Below, piece by piece: positions 1 to 9,878 of a stretch of DNA of 64,000 nucleotides. The notes under the pieces were generated by a model. That model saw nothing but the letters and a program-made list of their open reading frames with translations, ran no database searches and was not told the origin of the DNA. A program made the position numbers and the translations under genes. Source of the DNA: Sipunculus nudus (Eukaryota > Annelida > Sipuncula > Golfingiida > Sipunculidae); NCBI GenBank assembly GCA_026874595.1, contig CM049316.1:124001-188000 (forward strand), in the 5' to 3' direction. Every line of letters starts with the position of its first letter. The stretch's first letter is position 1.

Positions 1-11
1 TGGCTACATAT

Positions 12-611
12 TCACATCAGACCACACACTGAGTTCTGTCGTTTACGATCACGCATACTTTGTTTCCTTGCACGAGCAGCGGCATCTCGACCTCGACGTT
101 TCTGTATCTCACACCATAAACCATCCTTACATTTACGCAGCATGTTGCACTTATACAATATTTTCTGCAGATCTCTTTGAGTATTCCGATTGTGTTGCAG
201 CTCCTTTATTAAACAATTGTATTTCTGCTGTACACGGGTAAAGTACCGATGCAATAACAGCAATGCAGCGACCACGAAGCCATCGAAACGTGCGTCTTGC
301 TTGTACAGTCTTCCAGAAATATAATTAAACAGCGTGTGATATGTGGCCTTAAACCAGCATCTATCGCTGAGGTACAAATCAGGGAGGCCGTGAAGTCCTG
401 TCGTGTCGAAGATACGCACGTACACCTCTAACATTAATGCAACCCGGCGGCAATCAAACATGTACATCTTATGTATAGCTGATGTAGACCTTTTGGCACG
501 TCTTTCGTAGATATCCGCCAGCCGTCTCAACTGTCGGCAGACCCGTCTATCAAATATATCCTGTATGTCCGTCATCGTGCCAACACAAGCTGCAAACAGA
601 TACGATACCAT
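12..611 (-). CDS. Hypothetical 199-residue basic helical protein
   Basis: I do not recognise a family. The frame opens with ATG at 611 and a second in-frame ATG lies at residue 13 (575), so the first 12 residues are optional. The protein looks mostly helical. It has a short hydrophobic run at residues 112-121 and a strongly Lys/Arg-rich tail (about 168-193) that could serve as a nuclear signal or nucleic-acid contact. It lies on the same strand as the three genes to its right, all small, helical and unassigned. No signal peptide is evident. The stop lies 12 bases inside the window, so the gene is complete. Confidence 0.6.
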   Translation of the reverse strand: MVSYLFAACVGTMTDIQDIFDRRVCRQLRRLADIYERRAKRSTSAIHKMYMFDCRRVALMLEVYVRIFDTTGLHGLPDLYLSDRCWFKATYHTLFNYISGRLYKQDARFDGFVVAALLLLHRYFTRVQQKYNCLIKELQHNRNTQRDLQKILYKCNMLRKCKDGLWCEIQKRRGRDAAARARKQSMRDRKRQNSVCGLM

Positions 612-715
612 TTACTGATAATGTCAATGTATACAACAAAATCACGAGAGCAAAGGAAATATTTGTACATGTCTTTGTTGAAATATGTCTTTGTTGATGA
701 AAGTTTTTCTTTTGT

Positions 716-1624
716 TTACTTTTTGTTATTTTTTCGGCCACGCCTCTTGCGTTTCTTGTTGACGCGACCTGTTTGAACTGTTTTGGTTTTGGATTGATCC
801 TGCACGGTAGACGTCACGCGGCTTTTTTTCTTTCTCGATTGTTTAACCATTGCCTCTTGTACCTCATCTGATACCTCATGATCTAACCATGACTGACATC
901 GCTCGAGTTTTTCCCAGTTCCAACTGTGGTACTCCCGCACAAAACACGGTGCCACTAGTACCACAGGAAGTTCCCCTTCGGGTATGCAGTCACGCAGCCT
1001 GTCCTGCATGTCTGTGTAAAGGATCAGGATCGCCTCTATGTAAAAAGATAATATACCGAATGCATCATACACCAGATCCGGGCACGGCGTTTTTCTCATT
1101 ACGTCGATGATAGCTTTCATTCTCTTGTACGTCAGTTTGTATGCACCGTCTTTCACGACGCGTTTCCCATCTGTTGGTCCAACCATGGCATCTGCCTCAA
1201 ACTTTTGTATATGTCCAGGGAACTTTGATATTACATCAATAAGATTTTTGGTCTTATCAGCAAAGTCCTTTAAACCCCTACACTCTTCCCTACACTCTTC
1301 ATCATCATCAGGCGATTCTATGATTCGCTTTTCGGCAATGTCTACCAGATCCTTGAGTTCTTGTATGCGGTCCTCCATTTCTTTTTTGACCCACATTTCG
1401 TGCTTCTGCCGGAAACTCATTGGAGGGTCCTGATTGGCTGGGTCGTCCCCTGGAGGGTCAATTTTCTGTTCCTCTTGTGTTTGGCCGATAATTAGACTGT
1501 CCTGGTTGGCCTGCCCATTCATTGGAGGGTCCGGGGCGCTAATCTTTTGGGGGCTCATCTCTCCGCTAACTTCTGTCGTTTCCATTATCGTATCGGGTGT
1601 GCTGTAATAATCCATAAACGCCAT
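716..1624 (-). CDS. Hypothetical 302-residue protein, paralog of the 1973-2563 gene
   Basis: The open frame extends upstream to a TTG, but the first ATG is at 1624. The N-terminal third is acidic and Pro/Gln-rich. A charged, probably coiled-coil segment follows, then a conserved core containing NLIDVISKFPGHIQKFEA. After that comes a hydrophobic helix and a Lys/Arg-rich tail ending in KKRKRRGRKNNKK, a strong nuclear-localisation candidate. The core matches the neighbouring gene's DLIAVISQIPGYIQNFEA, so the two arose by tandem duplication. A CACGTG element lies about 80 bp upstream, with no clear TATA box. Function is unknown; a nuclear role is inferred from the tail only. Confidence 0.7.
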   Translation of the reverse strand: MAFMDYYSTPDTIMETTEVSGEMSPQKISAPDPPMNGQANQDSLIIGQTQEEQKIDPPGDDPANQDPPMSFRQKHEMWVKKEMEDRIQELKDLVDIAEKRIIESPDDDEECREECRGLKDFADKTKNLIDVISKFPGHIQKFEADAMVGPTDGKRVVKDGAYKLTYKRMKAIIDVMRKTPCPDLVYDAFGILSFYIEAILILYTDMQDRLRDCIPEGELPVVLVAPCFVREYHSWNWEKLERCQSWLDHEVSDEVQEAMVKQSRKKKSRVTSTVQDQSKTKTVQTGRVNKKRKRRGRKNNKK

Positions 1625-1972
1625 TAAGGGAAGGGTAGCAGGAAAAATACCATCCAACTTAGCATGCCAACATTCAAACTCTCAGCACAGTGAAACAACC
1701 ATATCACGTGATTCATGAAAAAAACTAAAAGACATTAATACAACTTACAATCATTTATTCTGATGAGATAATACAAAACTTGAATAATACAAGATACGAC
1801 AATCACGTATTCTAATTGAGGGAATACGGGGATATTAAGATCGATATACTGATCACACTATCTACTGTCACTTACAAAAACCAAACATCTGCAATGGGTA
1901 AATATATTGGCATATTTACATGTTTATCCACAAGTCCGTTCAGCCATAAGTCCTTTTGTAAACATAACACTG

Positions 1973-2563
1973 TTACTTTCTTCCATTTTCGTCCGCTGCA
2001 GCCTTCTTCTCTAACCATAAAGCCCAACCTAATATTAACACCCCCTGTGCGAACTCCTCCCAATGGTGATGGTGCCACATCATTTCAGATGGTATCGACT
2101 TACAGTGAACCATGCTCCTACGTATGTAAAGGGTCCTGACCCATAACATGTACGCCGACAATTGACATAAGGCCAGCCACAATATATCACTGCATGACCT
2201 GCGACGCATTACGCCGACGATGGAATACATCTTCTTGAACGTCTTCACGTATCCGCGATCCATTACGAAGCCGTTATGTTCTTGTTGGCCATCCCTTGCC
2301 TCAAAGTTTTGAATGTACCCAGGGATCTGAGATATTACGGCAATCAGATCCTTGATGTATGTAGCGAACTCTTTTAAAGCCATACCCTCATCTTCATCAT
2401 CGGATGATCGCTGTTCTGCATCCTTGACCAGTTTCGATGATCGCTCTTCCGCCTCCTTGGCCAGTTTCGCCATGTCGTCTAACATTTGTTTGCCCACTAT
2501 TTCATGTTTCTCTGGGTCGTATTCATCTGGGGAGTCATTCACGTTCATTCTTAATGAGTTCAT
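1973..2563 (-). CDS. Hypothetical paralog of the 716-1624 gene, start codon lost or displaced
   Basis: This is a shorter tandem paralog of the preceding gene. It shares the core around ISQIPGYIQNFEA, the acidic segment before it and the following hydrophobic stretch, but lacks the long basic tail. Similarity to the paralog's N-terminus continues upstream to about 2620 (an STRDTFIETT segment matches the paralog's STPDTIMETT), yet no ATG exists there. The frame only has a GTG at 2644 and is closed by a stop just upstream. The first usable ATG is 2563. The gene may therefore be N-terminally truncated, spliced from an unseen exon, or decaying. A His run (HHHH) lies near the C-terminus. Function is unknown. 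Confidence 0.55.
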   Translation of the reverse strand: MNSLRMNVNDSPDEYDPEKHEIVGKQMLDDMAKLAKEAEERSSKLVKDAEQRSSDDEDEGMALKEFATYIKDLIAVISQIPGYIQNFEARDGQQEHNGFVMDRGYVKTFKKMYSIVGVMRRRSCSDILWLALCQLSAYMLWVRTLYIRRSMVHCKSIPSEMMWHHHHWEEFAQGVLILGWALWLEKKAAADENGRK

Positions 2564-2750
2564 CTTTTCGCAAATGTCTGTAGTTTCTATGAATGTATCG
2601 CGCGTGCTGCAATAATTATAACGCGACCTGAGTAATGATGACACATATAACCCCTATGTAACAAATACCTATGTAACAAATACAAAACCAATGTCACTGT
2701 CTATTACGTCGAGTCACAGTATTCATTGGTTCACGTCGTGCCGGCCATGA

Positions 2751-3224
2751 TTATTGGATACATGTTACAAAGTCCGGATATGTCTGCCACAAATCAGCCA
2801 GCAAGCACTGTGTCATCTGGTTCATTTCTTGGCATTGCAGTTTATGCTCATCAACGACACATACTAATGTTTGCATGTTTTCTATAACGAGTACGTATCT
2901 CCGGTGTACAGCGCACAACCGCTTATACACCGCCCAAAGTGCTTTCACAACAAGCTCAGAACATGACAACGATAGCACGTTATTTGCGATACACGACAGG
3001 TCCGCAAGTATTTGATCCATATCCATATTTTCACACGGATACGTTTGGTATGATATGACACACCCCAACAATTGATCAAAGCACTGTTGGAACATAGAAA
3101 TACATTCTACATATTGCTTTAACGTCGTGTCATTGTCGCTGTTTGGAGTAATACGTAGACACGTTTCTGCAGTTAATTTCAACTTTCCAAGTACATCTTC
3201 CACAAGAATATCGTTGTGTTCCAT
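2751..3224 (-). CDS. Hypothetical 157-residue Cys-containing helical protein
   Basis: The frame opens upstream at a TTG; the first ATG is 3224. The product is all-helical in appearance with about a dozen scattered cysteines and no zinc-finger spacing, signal peptide or membrane span. It resembles the 199-residue protein at the window start only in size and helical character, so I do not claim homology. It is co-oriented with the three genes downstream. No function can be assigned. Confidence 0.55.
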   Translation of the reverse strand: MEHNDILVEDVLGKLKLTAETCLRITPNSDNDTTLKQYVECISMFQQCFDQLLGCVISYQTYPCENMDMDQILADLSCIANNVLSLSCSELVVKALWAVYKRLCAVHRRYVLVIENMQTLVCVVDEHKLQCQEMNQMTQCLLADLWQTYPDFVTCIQ

Positions 3225-3248
3225 TGTCAGAACTACAATTACATACAA

Positions 3249-3909
3249 ACGACATCATCACGACCGTCCTGCACAATTGTCCATGTGTTATGTCTATATC
3301 GTGTTGATGACCGATATTTACATTCAGTTGTAGGATGTTGAATCTCTTGTTTTACTTGATGCAGGTACGTGTAGTAACACGTCAATATTCCGCCGCCGTG
3401 TAAATTATACTGTGCATGATTACGTAGTAACAGGATGTCGTTCGATTACCGTCACCATATAAATATGACTGAGTATTATTATAGTACTATTAATATTTGT
3501 TTGTCAACATTATTTACAAACTGTCAGAAATGCGGTCTGTACAATAAGATTTCATAAACAATATTGTACTCACATTTAGCTGTGATATCCGGAACGATTT
3601 GTGTCTCTCTTTTTTATATGTCTTCGCCTTGCTCTGCAATAAAACAACAACACCGTAAGAACACACAGTCACCATTGATAATCTACAACAGGAAACGACA
3701 ACCACATATGGTGAATGCCAGTATGCCAGTATCCCTATCACAAACCATATTCAAATCATTACATTTATCAACTGCCCCCTGAAATATAAATGACAAGGTA
3801 CTCTTCCAATGCTAGTCAGCACAAACAAAACGATAACAATGAAAAGAAAAAAAATATAAAGCAACAACTTAACAGCAACGGCAACTCAACAGGCATCAAG
3901 GCGTGTGCC
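3249..3909. other. Intergenic, no supported gene
   Basis: This stretch is AT-rich. Overlapping short frames of 75 and 72 codons exist on opposite strands at 3514-3782, but neither shows a recognisable domain. A CATATAAATA sequence near 3454 could be a plus-oriented TATA box. I see nothing else. Confidence 0.4.
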
Positions 3910-4419
3910 TCACTGACCTGCCAGCATCGATTGGAAATATGCGCCGACAAACGTGTTAACCAGGAAATGACACAGCATTATGTGGGTTTCTCTGTCCGGC
4001 CGGTTCCGGTTAAGAATGTTCCTGATGAACACCAAGATGTGATCTCCTGTCTGCCTGGGGTTGCTGTTCGGGGTAGGGTCGAACACGTGTGACGTGTAAG
4101 GGAATAATGACATGAATAATGTCACAGTTGTCGTCAGTAGCTGGCGCATCTGGTCCGACATCTGAACATTCCCTTGAATCATACGTTCCAGGTACGTTTC
4201 TGGCCTGTACGGCACCAGAGGCAGGTTTCGGCGAAAGTTCACCGGTAAACCGTCAACATGCTGTTGCGCATTATACTGCGCACCCACGGGCAACAAAGGC
4301 GACCACTGGCCTTGTAAGGTACCCGGAACATGGTTGCCTTGGGGTCGGGATGGTGCGCTGTTCGGGGGCTGTGCCACTACAACCAAAGGCAACACTGGTT
4401 TTACAAAAACCGTTGTCAT
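3910..4419 (-). CDS. Hypothetical 169-residue protein with Pro-rich N-terminus
   Basis: The gene starts with ATG at 4419. The first 75 residues are rich in Pro, Gln and Val. The C-terminal half is helical and hydrophobic, with an amphipathic stretch around residues 95-115 and a hydrophobic end. No known family is recognised. A TATA box and a CRE-like palindrome lie about 320 bp upstream on the same strand. A GTGAGT donor-like site (near 4530) falls between TATA and ATG, so a 5'-UTR intron is possible. The role is unknown. Confidence 0.6.
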   Translation of the reverse strand: MTTVFVKPVLPLVVVAQPPNSAPSRPQGNHVPGTLQGQWSPLLPVGAQYNAQQHVDGLPVNFRRNLPLVPYRPETYLERMIQGNVQMSDQMRQLLTTTVTLFMSLFPYTSHVFDPTPNSNPRQTGDHILVFIRNILNRNRPDRETHIMLCHFLVNTFVGAYFQSMLAGQ

Positions 4420-4738
4420 ATATCACATATGACATTGCCGAACAGTTGGATCAGAATGTACATCAATAAGAGATGAACACCTTTTACAGTAAACTAAATG
4501 TGTTGAACGATAAAATAAATGTACTCACTTTTGATTTCTTGCTCGCTTTCTGTTGTAAGTATACTCTTTATTCTTCACTCGCTTCTTCTGTCTATCCTTC
4601 ACGCCTGTAAATTGCTTCAGTGAAGTCCTATACCGCTTCTATACTAGTATCCGTGTGCTACGGTATAAGTCCCTTGCTGCTGTTCACTTGCAGTGGTATG
4701 TCTCTAAGCGAGAGTGATTGCACTGTTGCGAGTAGGGT

Positions 4739-4770
4739 CCTTATATACACAATTTAGCTTGTGACGTCAC
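4739..4770 (-). promoter_or_regulatory. TATA box with upstream CRE-like palindrome
   Basis: On the minus strand TATATAAGG (4739-4747) is preceded by the palindrome GTGACGTCAC (4761-4770). This layout recurs at other genes in the window. It most likely drives the 169-residue gene downstream. Confidence 0.6.
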
Positions 4771-5764
4771 ACATACAAAGAGCCAGAGTGACATCCGGTG
4801 AAACCCTAAATGGTTCCGGAATGTGCACAGACCTACGTATTATTGTGTTTGTTGATATAATATAAATATATGAATATATATATCGGCATGTCTGGTCGGT
4901 AAGTGGTTCACGTGACAAAGAGGTAACGTGTATGTCTACTTCGGATGTACAACACGTGGTATCATAAGAAGCATGCTTTCAGAGCTTCAGTACGCCAGGC
5001 AGAACAGACACAATGACCAATGCTCATATGTCTTTGATTCCCGTTTGAATGAAGGTTTATAAGTGTACATGTCTTCAGACACATCATGACATGTGGTCGT
5101 CTACCCATCAAAAATATGAACGGACATGTTTCGCAGACGGATGCCGGTACCAAGCTCATAATAAAACCCACTTCTATCAGTCGAGGGATGCAGCCGGCGT
5201 GTGTGTGGATTTCTTAATGGGCTCACAGCCACACATAACAGTCAAGGATGAATAACAAATTTTATAATGGACACATATCCTGAGCTGCGACGTACATCAG
5301 ATGCAACATGAGTGCAGCACACGTCTTGGTAGCAAACACCCCCCCCCCCCTCTTTTTTTTCGCTGTTTGTCAAGCTTTCTCATAAATCTCGATCATTAGT
5401 AACACGTACATGTCTTTGGTGTCTAAGTGCATTTGATATAGCCCAACGTCAATGAACGAACGTGTTTGGCAGGTTAAAGCACACAGAAGGCCTAACTGTC
5501 GCACGTCTAATACTGAGATTTCCAATTCAATATATTTGTCAATATGCGTCGCGTGTTATCTCCGCTCACGTGTTTCTCTGAGTGTTCTGCCAGCGTCAGC
5601 TGATCTCATACGTTCTCATAATATACACCTTCACCTGTAATAAAAGAAACACTCGGTCATACGTTATCTTTACTCATATAACACTCTGTAAAGTTTTATC
5701 AATAATATACTTCATAACAAAATGTGCACACGTATGATCACGGCTTGCTAAAGTCATACCCTTC
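4771..5764. other. Intergenic, no supported gene
   Basis: AT-rich sequence with a C homopolymer at about 5340-5350 followed by a T tract. Short open frames on both strands (for example 4962-5171 minus) show no domain and no supporting start context. Confidence 0.4.
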
Positions 5765-7276
5765 TTATATCAGTACTGGCACATCTTTTTGTTCTATGGA
5801 AACTGTGGAAAAGCTCGGTAATATGGCATGTACAAACCTTTTATGCATCCGATACATGTTGCACGATGGTTGCTTGCGAATGCTTCCACCTGACGGATAC
5901 CGATTACCTCCCGGCGTATCAGTCCTGTGCAACACATACTCTTTTCGTCCCACGCGACCATCGCGTATGCATTCGACCTCGTCCGGCCAGTCCCTTTTGC
6001 ACTTTTTGATTATATTCATATAAACAGATAGTCCCCGAGGACAACCAAAACCAGATCTGTATTGGTCGAACAGCTCGACCGTTTTCACTACGCTCGCTAC
6101 ATACAGCTCAGGGTTCATCACTTCACTCGGAGAGAACGTTGCAGCGGTTTTAACGATATGTACCCTGTCCCACAGACTAACGTCTTTTCCGGGAGCCAAT
6201 GTGCTGTAAAATCGCACGTATGGGTCCATTCTGGTATGCCTCGACATGATTTTTCGTCCCAAGCTGACATCCCAGACATGATGCACGTTTGCAGCCCAGT
6301 CAATCGATGTGGGAGGTTCCCCAGAAATACGCACGTCATTATCTTGAGGGTCGTGCAGGGTTGCGATCAGTGTGACAGGGTGGTCTCCGTCCAAACTCCG
6401 TTTCATCTTTACACCACCTGGCGGTGTACCTCTCCACTCGTACTTTTCAAGTACGGTAGTTTCGCGTCTGAGGCCCTCGGGATAACTGGCATCTGACCAA
6501 ACGGTGTATTTTCTCCCTGTGGCCCGTTCACGCTCCACCCAACAGTGGCCCAAAGCCCATTTGGGTTCAACTGCTCCGAATACTGCCCGCAGACGCGAAC
6601 GCTCAGGAAAGCAGGTCATCGCAAAAGACATCAGACCTTCCATGTCCAGGTATTCACAGAAAACCCGCCCTCCCGCGTCCGTGCACTGCACCGGAGCGTC
6701 CTGGTAGTACGCCATTGGAGGCTGCCTTTTGAGCCACGACCAAGCAGAATCTCTTTTGACCACCCCTTCCGGATCCCAACCAACGTACACCACGTTTAGT
6801 GCCACTGCATAAGGCGTCACGTAAAACGGTCTAAGACTGGCGGGCTCCATTGACGACCTCGATGCGCGAACGGGCACCCAAACTAAGGCCAATCCGTGTT
6901 CGCATTGGATGTAACGTCCCACCATGAGGTGAACCTCCCCGCCTGCGTGATCGATTTCCTGTCGCCAGTCCCTTATGTCGAAAACAAACTGTGAAACTCG
7001 TCCTTTGCCGTCCGTGCAAACCCAGTACGTGTTAAACGTGGCGCCGGACAGTTTGAAAAATACAGTCTCGTGGAAGAGTCGGGGGACGCGATCTGACGGG
7101 TCAGTGTCAAAAGAGACCACCGCTCCGTCCTTGTGCGCCATCCCGAAATATGTACCCATGATGCCGTCGGGCCCTGTGTCATGAACAGCAAGATCGACCG
7201 GAGGCCACATGTCTGACATGTCTGACTCGTGTAATGGCAATACAAAGAAAACTGCAATTAATAAATGGACACGCAT
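5765..7276 (-). CDS. Secreted or virion-surface protein, 503 residues, unknown family
   Basis: The frame extends to a GTG at 7279 but ATG at 7276 is the first methionine. Translation from there gives a clear signal peptide (MRVHLLIAVFFVLPL, then a polar segment). The mature region is rich in Trp, Tyr, Asp and Gly with about a dozen cysteines, as in an extracellular beta-rich domain. No transmembrane anchor is visible at the C-terminus, so it is probably secreted or held by another protein. I recognise no family. Its base composition is more GC-rich than the flanking intergenic DNA, as expected for coding sequence. A TATA box and a CACGTG element lie about 210-240 bp upstream. Confidence 0.8.
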   Translation of the reverse strand: MRVHLLIAVFFVLPLHESDMSDMWPPVDLAVHDTGPDGIMGTYFGMAHKDGAVVSFDTDPSDRVPRLFHETVFFKLSGATFNTYWVCTDGKGRVSQFVFDIRDWRQEIDHAGGEVHLMVGRYIQCEHGLALVWVPVRASRSSMEPASLRPFYVTPYAVALNVVYVGWDPEGVVKRDSAWSWLKRQPPMAYYQDAPVQCTDAGGRVFCEYLDMEGLMSFAMTCFPERSRLRAVFGAVEPKWALGHCWVERERATGRKYTVWSDASYPEGLRRETTVLEKYEWRGTPPGGVKMKRSLDGDHPVTLIATLHDPQDNDVRISGEPPTSIDWAANVHHVWDVSLGRKIMSRHTRMDPYVRFYSTLAPGKDVSLWDRVHIVKTAATFSPSEVMNPELYVASVVKTVELFDQYRSGFGCPRGLSVYMNIIKKCKRDWPDEVECIRDGRVGRKEYVLHRTDTPGGNRYPSGGSIRKQPSCNMYRMHKRFVHAILPSFSTVSIEQKDVPVLI

Positions 7277-7484
7277 CACATCATTACGTCACATGATCCG
7301 CACAAATAATGGACACGGTCATCCAGTCACTACACCCGTCTATGTACAAAAAAGGTCACTCACGTTTTATTCGACTGGCACGCAATCCGTACGAATGATC
7401 AGTGTATGTGTCAATGGGTCCACCCAGTTGCTGTATTCGCTTCGCCAGCATCAGGCAGTGTGCAAGCAACGCTGCCCTGCAGCC

Positions 7485-7517
7485 CCTTATATACGTTATC
7501 TTGTTATGTCACGTGAC
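7485..7517 (-). promoter_or_regulatory. TATA box with CACGTG palindrome
   Basis: On the minus strand TATATAAGG (7485-7493) is preceded by GTCACGTGAC (7508-7517). The spacing is similar to the promoter at 4739-4770. It most likely serves the secreted protein gene at 5765-7276. Confidence 0.65.
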
Positions 7518-8057
7518 TGACACATACACTGCTGACATGAGCGTGCGAGCGTAATTCATCCCGTTTTGGTGCACACGTGATTGACACGTTCAGGGAAAAC
7601 AACATATCTCGTTACAAACTGAGTCACGACACATGGGGTCACGGCGTGTCTACAGTAAAGTTGCGCAATACCATCGAATGGTAATCATACAGCCCGCTTC
7701 CTTTACTCTATCATTTGTTTTTAGTGATTTTTTTTCGTAACGATTCCATGTACGGGTATTGGATGTATATATGTATAGTTATATGTATTTACGTAAACAT
7801 GAGCAGTCTGTATGTGGCAACGTGTATGACACATAACATCTAAAAAAAACCACCTGACAATACAGCAGTCCTGCATCACACACATCAGGAAACACTCACG
7901 CAGACAGCCCCTGTCACGCTCAGACGTACCAGCACAGTCACGAGACGTGAACCTGTTACACCAAGAGTAAAATAACACAAACGCTATGCCTTTTCTAGTT
8001 ACACAGACGTTTATTGAATGTACAGAAAGTGATGACATACGATATGTCATGTACAAT

Positions 8058-8155
8058 ATATATATAATATATGTATATATGAAAGATATGTGCATATATA
8101 ATATATGTATATATGAAATATATGGGTATATATAATATATGTATATATGAAACGA
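8058..8155. repeat. AT-rich minisatellite, about 34 bp x 3
   Basis: The word tataatatatgtatatatga recurs about every 32-35 bp, starting near 8062, 8097 and 8129, separated by variable spacers. The open frame running through it on the minus strand is low-complexity Tyr/Ile and is not regarded as coding. Confidence 0.7.
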
Positions 8156-9804
8156 AACCAAATATGGAAGATATATAGCTTATACATGCATATCTACACA
8201 GCATATGTCAGTCAGAATCATATACATCAGTATGCGCCGTCTGAATAAATCAATCAAACAAATAAAACATATGATACAAGTACGTGCTTATACAAGTGGT
8301 ACTGCTTTGCATTTGTGCAGATTCCCGGCAGAGAACGTCGACAGAGGAAAAAAGCTTCCAACATCATGTGCAGCACATATATCGTTAACTGATATGGAAA
8401 AAAAAATGAAATAAGGAATCCAAGTTGAAAACATTAAACATTAACACCTATATATATGTATATACATCTTTCTATCTACAGATATCTGTCAATCATATAT
8501 TTACATTCATGAACGTCAACCCATAAACATAAGCAGGTACATGTTACCACATCGCATATTCTATATAGAAACTGTGATGTCCCTTAACAAAACAGAACGA
8601 GGTATAATAATGTATAGATATGTGGCAGTAACGAAAATGTTAAACATACCACTCGTATTAACTAAAGAGGAAAGGGGTTTACAGAACAACGGATTCACCG
8701 TTTAGCGATAAGACATATATGATAAACATACAAACAAAAGAACGTAATTTGAAATAAAAGCAAAATAATCTGTGGCACATGTGATCCTTGTTAGGGATGG
8801 ATGAGACTATTATTCGTCTGACTTCTACCCGTGTGACCTTTCTGGCATGGGTGTCCCTCAATATAGATAAAATCTACGCCAGCAGAGCTCACAGGGTCAT
8901 TGAAGTACACAAGCTCCCCTACCACGGCAAGGTTATAGTCTCGGCAGGGGAGTAATATGTTTTATTGTTATCATAAAAGATACATGACAGAAAAAAACGA
9001 AGCGCAGGTTTGACCGTGTCAGTCTGATGAGAACAAGGGACATAGGCACAGCAGACACTGCGCCCATCATATATACATACAGGGAAAACTATGTATGGGT
9101 AAGCAACATTAGCAAATAGAAAGGATGGAAGGGTTCACAAAAGAGTTGTAAACAAAAATATAAAAAATGGTGAGTACCAGATTACAAAACAAAGCATTAT
9201 ATTGCTCCAAACACAGGAAAGGGATTGGGAATAAACAACTGATAGGCAACAAGAGTATAAGTTGAGAAAACAATTCTTTGGTAAGTAAAAAATTATGCAT
9301 GACCTGAACCATGAGAAACGTGTAATGGGTATGTAAGACCAAGAGACAGGCTGGAAGTATTATCATAACTATAACGGAACGACAGCCCACGAACATACAC
9401 CTTTCAAGGTAAGCATGACGGAAGGCAAAATGGAAAAGGGCACGCAAGGACAAAATGTTTGGTAAGAAACAAATATCAGCTGGAAGGATTTGGCGATCAT
9501 TACAGAAGGCTCAAAAAAGACAACGACATATCTACCCACAGATTGTGCGTCGGACACATATATGACCAAACAAAAGAGGTCCGTTTTATAGGACGACGGA
9601 TGATGTTCACGGATAGCATTCAAAGCAGCACATTGCCCATGAAAAAGGAAAAGTAATATGATAGCAACATACCAACAGATCTGAAAATAAAATCGGGTAA
9701 GTAATACTCTACGAGGTAAAGACAAAATCTGATGGCGCCATGTTACATACGTAAATGTAGTGTTTAGGGTTCGGGGTAATTATATGTGGATGTACTGAAT
9801 GCAC

Positions 9805-9866
<62 letters not shown>

Positions 9867-9878
9867 GTATATATATTT
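9805..9878. repeat. (AT)n microsatellite
   Basis: A nearly uninterrupted AT dinucleotide run of about 70 bp inside the gene desert. Shorter AT runs occur near 10915, 13060, 13205 and 13880. Confidence 0.9.

Noticed and set aside
7721-8204. Tyr/Ile-rich frames in the AT minisatellite
   Set aside because: Low-complexity translation of ATATAT sequence, with no plausible protein.
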